This document shows, piece after piece, positions 14,083-18,412 of a stretch of DNA of 18,412 bases (the first letter of the stretch is position 1; every line of letters starts with the position of its first letter). Position numbers and translations under genes: made by a program. Location of the stretch: positions 1-18,412 of the forward strand of contig JBDLRH010000153.1 of assembly GCA_039800165.1 (NCBI GenBank), given 5' to 3'. The stretch comes from JBDLRH01 sp039800165 (lineage in GTDB: Bacteria; Pseudomonadota; Gammaproteobacteria; Burkholderiales; Burkholderiaceae_C). Below the pieces are notes generated by a model. That model was given only the letters and a program-made list of their open reading frames with translations. It was not told the origin of the DNA and searched no databases.

Positions 14083-15153
14083 TCAGCCCAGCGCCTTGAC
14101 CACCGCGTCGCCCATCTCGCGCGTGCCCACCTTCGTGGTGCCTTCGCTCCAGATGTCGGGCGTGCGCAGGCCCTGCGACAGCACCTTCTTCACCGCCGCT
14201 TCGATGCGGTCGGCCGCCTCGGCCTGGTTCAGGCTGAAGCGCAGCATCATTGCCGCGCTCAGGATGGTGGCCAGCGGATTCGCCACGCCCTTGCCCGCGA
14301 TGTCGGGCGCGCTGCCGTGGCTGGGCTCGTACAGGCCCTGGTTCTGCGCGTTCAGCGACGCCGAAGGCAGCATGCCGATCGAGCCGGTCAGCATGGAGGC
14401 CTCGTCGCTCAGGATATCGCCGAACATGTTGCCGGTGACGACCACGTCGAACTTCTTGGGCGCGCGCACCAGCTGCATGGCGGCGTTGTCCACGTACATG
14501 TGCTCGAGCTCGACGTCGGGGTACTGCTTGCCCAGCTCGGTCATCACGTCCTTCCACAGCTGGAAGGTCTCGAGCACGTTGGCCTTGTCCACGCTGGTGA
14601 CCTTCTTGCTGCGCTTGCGCGCTGCCTGGAAGGCCACATGGCCGATCCGCTCGATCTCCGGGCGGGTGTAGCGCATGGTGTCAAACGCTTCTTCGGCGCC
14701 GGGGAAGTGCCCGTCGGTGGCGACGCGGCGTCCGCGCGGCTGGCCGAAGTAGATGTCGCCCGTGAGCTCGCGGATGATCAGGATGTCCAGGCCCGCGATC
14801 AGCTCGGGCTTGAGGCTGGACGCCGCCACCAGCTGCTCGTAGCAGATGGCCGGGAGGAAGTTGGCGAACAGGCCGAGGGCCTTGCGCAGGCCCAGGATCG
14901 CCTGCTCGGGCCGCAGCGGCCGGTCGAGCTTGTCGTACTTCCAGTCGCCCACCGCACCGAACAGGATGGCGTCGGCTTCCTTGGCGAGCTTGAGCGTGGA
15001 CTCGGGCAGCGGATGGCCGTGCGCGTCGTAGGCGGCGCCGCCGACCAGCGCGGTTTCGGATTCGAACTTCAGGCCGAGTGCGTGCAGCACCTTGACCGCT
15101 TCGGCAACGATTTCGGTGCCGATGCCGTCACCGGGGAGGATGGCGATTTTCAT
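14083..15153 (-). CDS. leuB: 3-isopropylmalate dehydrogenase
   Basis: A 356-residue NAD-dependent enzyme that oxidises and decarboxylates 3-isopropylmalate to 2-ketoisocaproate, the third leucine-specific step. It opens with MKIAILPGDGIGTEIV, has the substrate loop GLRKALGLFANFLPA, the RELTGDIYFGQPRG strand, the catalytic lysine region (KVTSVDKANVLET), the metal-binding DNAAMQLV and GDILSDEASMLTGSIGMLPSA, and the NAD-site EPSHGSAPDIAGKG. Length is typical. ATG 15151-15153 follows the leuD stop by 17 bases with a weak purine-rich AAAAGA upstream. It is the last gene of the leu operon here; the 240-base gap to asd marks a likely transcription boundary. Confidence 0.97.
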   Translation of the reverse strand: MKIAILPGDGIGTEIVAEAVKVLHALGLKFESETALVGGAAYDAHGHPLPESTLKLAKEADAILFGAVGDWKYDKLDRPLRPEQAILGLRKALGLFANFLPAICYEQLVAASSLKPELIAGLDILIIRELTGDIYFGQPRGRRVATDGHFPGAEEAFDTMRYTRPEIERIGHVAFQAARKRSKKVTSVDKANVLETFQLWKDVMTELGKQYPDVELEHMYVDNAAMQLVRAPKKFDVVVTGNMFGDILSDEASMLTGSIGMLPSASLNAQNQGLYEPSHGSAPDIAGKGVANPLATILSAAMMLRFSLNQAEAADRIEAAVKKVLSQGLRTPDIWSEGTTKVGTREMGDAVVKALG

Positions 15154-15170
15154 GCGTATCTTTTCGTGGG

Positions 15171-15821
15171 TCAGCCGACCAGCGTGCGCGACAGCCAGGG
15201 CTTTTGTGCCAGGCGCTGCGCCTCAAAGGCGGCGATCTTGTCCTTCTGGCGCAGCGTCAGGCCGATGTCGTCAAAGCCGTTGACCAGGCAGTACTTGCGG
15301 AAGGGCTGCACCTCGAACGGGATTTCCTCGCCCTGGGCCTTGACCACCACCTGGCGCTCCAGGTCCACCGTGAGCTCGTAGCCCGGGAAGGCGGCCACTT
15401 CGTCGAACAGCGTGGCCACGGTGCTTTCCGGCAGTACGATCGGCAGCAGGCCGTTCTTGAAGCAGTTGTTGAAGAAGATGTCGGCAAAGCTGGGTGCGAT
15501 CAGCGCACGAAAGCCGTACTGCTCGATCGCCCACGGCGCATGCTCGCGGCTGGAGCCGCAGCCGAAGTTCTTGCGCGCCAGCAGCACGCTCGCGCCCTTG
15601 TAGCGAGGCTGGTTCAGCACGAAGTCGGGGTTGGGCTTGCGCTGCGACTCGGGCACGCCCGGCTCGCCCTTGTCGAGGTAGCGCCACTCGTCGAACAGGT
15701 TGGGGCCAAAGCCCGTCTTGCGGATCGACTTGAGGAACTGCTTGGGGATGATCGCGTCGGTGTCGACGTTCTCGCGGTCGATCGGCGCGACCAGGCCCTT
15801 GTGCACGGTGAACTTGTTCAT
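15171..15821 (-). CDS. leuD: 3-isopropylmalate dehydratase small subunit
   Basis: A 216-residue swivelling domain that pairs with LeuC to isomerise 2-isopropylmalate to 3-isopropylmalate. It carries the aconitase C-domain signatures NVDTDAIIPKQFLKSI near the N-terminus, LLARKNFGCGSSREHAPWAI in the middle and APSFADIFFNNCFKNGLLPI after it. Length matches family members of about 200-216 residues. ATG 15819-15821 overlaps the TGA of the upstream entericidin-like gene (ATGA), so translation is probably coupled; the run of Lys codons just before gives a purine-rich but not ideal ribosome binding site. The same frame is open up to 16127, but that part reads through the lipoprotein gene and leuC and is not coding. 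Confidence 0.97.
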   Translation of the reverse strand: MNKFTVHKGLVAPIDRENVDTDAIIPKQFLKSIRKTGFGPNLFDEWRYLDKGEPGVPESQRKPNPDFVLNQPRYKGASVLLARKNFGCGSSREHAPWAIEQYGFRALIAPSFADIFFNNCFKNGLLPIVLPESTVATLFDEVAAFPGYELTVDLERQVVVKAQGEEIPFEVQPFRKYCLVNGFDDIGLTLRQKDKIAAFEAQRLAQKPWLSRTLVG

Positions 15822-15949
15822 TTTTTCTTCGCGGCGTCTTCGAGGACCTGGCCGCCCTTCTTGATGTCCTTGCCGAGGCCTTCCATGGTGTTGCAGCCCG
15901 CCAGCAGCAGGGCGGCGCAGGCGAGCCACAGGGTCATGAGCTTGTGCAT
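15818..15949 (-). CDS. Entericidin A/B family small lipoprotein
   Basis: A 43-residue protein encoded between leuC and leuD. It has a charged start (MHK), a hydrophobic helix and the lipobox LAGC with the lipidated Cys at position 19. The short mature part CNTMEGLGKDIKKGGQ ends in a Lys-rich tail, a close match to the entericidin pattern (C-N-T-x-x-G-x-G-x-D-I/V-x-x-G-G). Entericidins are small outer- or inner-membrane lipoproteins first described in E. coli as an antidote/toxin pair linked to stationary-phase lysis; here only one member is present. GAGGA sits 7 bases before ATG 15947-15949. It starts 17 bases after leuC and ends in an ATGA overlap with leuD, so it is fully built into the leucine operon. 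Whether it has any metabolic role is unknown. Confidence 0.88.
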   Translation of the reverse strand: MHKLMTLWLACAALLLAGCNTMEGLGKDIKKGGQVLEDAAKKK

Positions 15950-15966
15950 GGTGTGTCCTCGGTGAA

Positions 15967-17388
15967 TCAGGCGAACTGACGGATGTCCACGAAGTGGCCG
16001 TGGATGGCAGCGGCTGCGGCCATCGCGGGGCTGACCAGGTGGGTGCGGCCACCGGCGCCCTGGCGCCCTTCGAAGTTGCGGTTGCTGGTGCTCGCGCAGC
16101 GCTCGCCCGGCTCCAGCCGGTCGGCATTCATCGCCAGGCACATCGAGCAGCCGGGCTCGCGCCACTCAAAGCCCGCAGCGCGGAAGATCTCGTGCAGGCC
16201 TTCGCGCTCGGCCTGCTCCTTCACGATGCCCGAGCCCGGCACCACCATCGCCAGCTTCACGTTCTTGGCGACCTTCTGGCCGAGCTTCTTCACCACCGCA
16301 GCGGCCTCACGCATGTCCTCGATGCGGCTGTTGGTGCACGAGCCGATGAACACCTTGTCGACATGGATGTCGTTGATCGGCTTGCCCGGCTCCAGGCCCA
16401 TGTAGGTCAGCGCGCGCTCGATGGCGCCGCGCCTGGCGGCGTCCTTCTCGCGGTCGGGGTCGGGCACCGCAGCGGTGACCGGCAGCACCATCTCGGGCGA
16501 GGTGCCCCAGGTGACCTGCGGCACGATGTCGGCGGCGTTGAGCTCCACCACCGTGTCGAACTTCGCATCCGGGTCGGAATGCAGCGTCTTCCAGTAGGCC
16601 ACCGCCTGGTCCCACTCGGCGCCGCTGGGCGCCAGCGGGCGGCCGCGCACGTACTCGATGGTCTTCTCGTCCACCGCCACCAGACCGGCGCGCGCACCAG
16701 CCTCGATGGCCATGTTGCACACCGTCATGCGGCCTTCCATGCTCAGGCCGCGGATGGCCGAGCCGGCAAATTCGATGGTGTAACCGGTGCCGCCCGCGGT
16801 ACCGATGCGCCCGATGATGGCCAGCACCACATCCTTGCCGGTGACGCCGCGCGCCAGGGTGCCTTCCACCTTGACCAGCATGTTCTTGGCCTTCTTGGCC
16901 AGCAGGGTCTGCGTGGCCATCACATGCTCGACCTCGCTGGTGCCGATGCCGTGCGCCAGCGCGCCGAAGGCACCATGGGTGCTGGTGTGGCTGTCGCCGC
17001 ACACCACCGTCATGCCCGGCAGCGTCGCGCCCTGCTCGGGCCCGATCACGTGCACGATGCCCTGGCGCTTGGAGAGGAACGGAAAGTACGCTGCCGAACC
17101 GAACTCGGCGATGTTCTTGTCCAGTGTGGTCACCTGCTCCTTGCTGATCGGGTCGGTGATGCCGTCATAGCCGAGGTCCCAGCCGGTGGTGGGGGTGTTG
17201 TGGTCGGCGGTGGCGACGATGGAGCTGGTGCGCCAGACCTTGCGACCGGCTTCGCGCAGACCCTCGAAGGCCTGGGGGCTGGTGACTTCATGCACCAGGT
17301 GGCGGTCGATATAGAGAATGGTGGTGCCGTCCTCCGCGGTGTTAACCACGTGGGAGTCCCAGAGTTTGTCGTATAGGGTTTTGGCCAT
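15967..17388 (-). CDS. leuC: 3-isopropylmalate dehydratase large subunit
   Basis: A 473-residue [4Fe-4S] hydro-lyase, normal length, working with LeuD in leucine synthesis. The three cluster cysteines are visible: C351 in FIGSCTNSR, and C414 and C417 in GCSMCLAMN. Other signatures are MTVVCGDSHTSTHGAFGALA (126-145) and GTAGGTGYTIEFAG (196-209). ATG 17386-17388 is chosen because MAKTLYDKLWDSHVV is the standard N-terminus; the frame runs to a TTG at 17421, but the promoter found upstream would put the transcript start about there. No Shine-Dalgarno is evident. It is the first gene of leuC-lipoprotein-leuD-leuB; leuA is not in this window. Confidence 0.97.
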   Translation of the reverse strand: MAKTLYDKLWDSHVVNTAEDGTTILYIDRHLVHEVTSPQAFEGLREAGRKVWRTSSIVATADHNTPTTGWDLGYDGITDPISKEQVTTLDKNIAEFGSAAYFPFLSKRQGIVHVIGPEQGATLPGMTVVCGDSHTSTHGAFGALAHGIGTSEVEHVMATQTLLAKKAKNMLVKVEGTLARGVTGKDVVLAIIGRIGTAGGTGYTIEFAGSAIRGLSMEGRMTVCNMAIEAGARAGLVAVDEKTIEYVRGRPLAPSGAEWDQAVAYWKTLHSDPDAKFDTVVELNAADIVPQVTWGTSPEMVLPVTAAVPDPDREKDAARRGAIERALTYMGLEPGKPINDIHVDKVFIGSCTNSRIEDMREAAAVVKKLGQKVAKNVKLAMVVPGSGIVKEQAEREGLHEIFRAAGFEWREPGCSMCLAMNADRLEPGERCASTSNRNFEGRQGAGGRTHLVSPAMAAAAAIHGHFVDIRQFA

Positions 17389-17436
17389 CACAAAGTCGCG
17401 CAGAAGTGGGCGTGGAAACAAGCAGAATAGCCCGCG

Positions 17437-17445
17437 ATTATGCCA
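17437..17445 (-). promoter_or_regulatory. Extended -10 promoter for leuC
   Basis: On the minus strand TGG-CATAAT (17445-17437) is an extended -10 element with five of six consensus bases in the hexamer. No good -35 lies at 17 bases, which is common for extended -10 promoters. Transcription would begin near 17430, giving a leader of about 42 bases, too short for a leucine leader peptide. Confidence 0.5.
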
Positions 17446-17533
17446 TAGCGACAGGCTAGCTCAGAGGCAACCGCCCTGCGTTGCCGAACGACGAGTAGGG
17501 GTCAGCCAGCGAATAAATCTGGGCGAAACCCGG

Positions 17534-17571
17534 CAGAACAAAGCCCGCAGGGCCAAGCCGGCAGTGCCGGC
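17534..17571 (-). terminator. Terminator after the M48 peptidase gene
   Basis: Two consecutive hairpins on the minus strand: GCCGGC-ACT-GCCGGC (17571-17557) and GCCC-TGC-GGGC (17553-17543), the second followed at once by TTTGTTCTG. The short GC stem with a U-rich tail fits an intrinsic terminator that separates the peptidase gene from the leu operon. Confidence 0.55.
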
Positions 17572-17594
17572 GACCCCGGGGACGGCGAGTCCGG

Positions 17595-18410
17595 CTAGCG
17601 CTTGGTCGGCTGGTACAGCGGCAGCACCTTCTCGCTGTACGCCGTCAGGTCTTGCACCCGTTCGCCGCGCGGCGGGTGCGTTGACATGAACTTGGGCGGC
17701 TCTTTGCCGCCAATCTCACCCATTTTTTTCCACAAGCTGATCGCAGCGCGCGGGTCATAGCCAGCGCGTGCCGCCAGCTCAACGCCCATGCGATCGGCTT
17801 CAATTTCATGAGTGCGGGAGTTGGGCAGGCCAAGCAAGCCTTGATAGGCGTACTCCATACCCTTCTGCCCCAAGGAGCCTACGCCGACCACCGCGGCCAC
17901 CACGCTGATACCGACACTGGCGACGGCTTGCTCCGACGCACGCTCACGCGAGTGCTCGCGCAGCGCGTGGGACACCTCATGCCCCATCACTGCCGCCAGC
18001 TCATCGTCGGTTAGGCGAAGCTTTTCGATCAGCCCGGTATAGACCGCGATTTTCCCACCCGGCATGCACCAGGCATTTACCTCCGGGGAAGTGATGACGT
18101 TAACTTCCCAGTTCCAGTTCAGGGCATCGGCACGGAAGACGCGAACCTGCGTTATCAGCCTGTCGGCAATCGTTTTCACGCGGGCGTATTGCTCAGCATC
18201 GGCATTGAGTTTGCCGTTTTTTTGGGCATCTGCCATCAGCTGTGAGTACTGTTTGGTCGCTGCAGACGCCATAGTCGCGCTTGAAATCGCCATACGCTGC
18301 TCGCGATTAACACCCACCACTCCCGTCTGCGTGGTGTTCTCCGTCTTGCAGCCCACCAATACCAAGCCGCTGAACAACAGCGCAATCAAACTGCGCCATT
18401 GATAACTCAT
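17595..18410 (-). CDS. M48 family zinc metallopeptidase, lipoprotein (LoiP/YggG-like)
   Basis: A 271-residue protein with a lipoprotein signal peptide (hydrophobic 8-20, lipobox LVGC, Cys 21), so it is predicted to be anchored in the outer membrane facing the periplasm. The M48 catalytic core is intact: HEVSH at 144-148 gives two zinc histidines and the catalytic glutamate E145, and HEIEADRMG (E202) supplies the third ligand. The segment NAWCMPGGKIAVYTGLI before it is typical of the family, and a hydrophobic stretch (about 165-180) follows. Relatives such as LoiP and BepA take part in outer-membrane protein quality control; which of these applies is not clear, and the TPR part of BepA is missing. 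ATG 18408-18410 is two bases from the window end, so upstream signals are not visible. It appears less GC-rich than leuC. Confidence 0.92.
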   Translation of the reverse strand: MSYQWRSLIALLFSGLVLVGCKTENTTQTGVVGVNREQRMAISSATMASAATKQYSQLMADAQKNGKLNADAEQYARVKTIADRLITQVRVFRADALNWNWEVNVITSPEVNAWCMPGGKIAVYTGLIEKLRLTDDELAAVMGHEVSHALREHSRERASEQAVASVGISVVAAVVGVGSLGQKGMEYAYQGLLGLPNSRTHEIEADRMGVELAARAGYDPRAAISLWKKMGEIGGKEPPKFMSTHPPRGERVQDLTAYSEKVLPLYQPTKR

Positions 18411-18412
18411 GC

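Noticed and set aside
14006..14557. 183-codon minus-strand frame across the leuB 3' end and the asd leader region
   Set aside because: It overlaps leuB in a shifted frame with Arg/Gly-rich low complexity and competes with the better supported short leader ORF.
11488..15381. 1297-codon open frame on the plus strand
   Set aside because: It runs antisense through fimV, asd and leuB, all clearly coding on the other strand, and into leuD. Its translation is Arg/Gly/His-rich low complexity, a by-product of high third-position GC in the real genes.
17389..17594. Leucine leader peptide or T-box-like leader before leuC
   Set aside because: The predicted transcript start leaves only about 42 bases, and I found no short ORF with clustered Leu codons and no T-box-like element there.

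Overview
The window looks like chromosomal DNA from a beta-proteobacterium of the order Burkholderiales, most likely the family Comamonadaceae. This rests on the gene order leuC - entericidin - leuD - leuB - asd - fimV - truA - trpF - trpB - trpA - accD, on high-GC coding with strong third-position GC bias, and on FimV, TrpB and AccD sequences of beta-proteobacterial type. I could not run a database search, so the family is an inference. Almost everything is on the minus strand; the one clear plus-strand gene is a YggT-family membrane protein.

Right part (about 14.1-18.4 kb): an M48 zinc-peptidase lipoprotein at the edge, a terminator-like hairpin, an extended -10 promoter, then the leucine operon leuC, an entericidin-like lipoprotein, leuD and leuB. 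The entericidin stop overlaps the leuD start (ATGA). Middle part (about 5.6-14.0 kb): asd (aspartate-family amino acids), fimV (type IV pilus / polar hub protein), truA (tRNA pseudouridine 38-40), trpF-trpB-trpA (late tryptophan synthesis) and accD (fatty-acid synthesis). These genes are closely spaced or overlapping. The gap before asd holds a 30-codon Ile/Lys/Thr-ending ORF followed by three mutually exclusive stems. This resembles an amino-acid attenuator and is the most interesting candidate in the window.

Left part (1-5.5 kb): a YggT gene convergent with accD, divergent from a LON-substrate-binding-domain protein, then a surface-polysaccharide (O-antigen type) cluster: Wzx-like flippase, zinc-finger methyltransferase, the 65-codon head of a broken glycosyltransferase, an intact rhamnosyltransferase-like gene and a second glycosyltransferase that runs off the left edge. 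Base composition falls from very GC-rich in the core genes to intermediate over the flippase and methyltransferase, then sharply to AT-rich left of about 1.52 kb. That point is where the broken glycosyltransferase ends and the foreign-looking genes start, so it is a likely recombination junction.

I saw no rRNA, tRNA, CRISPR array, insertion sequence or transposase. No stretch longer than 300 bases is without a gene.
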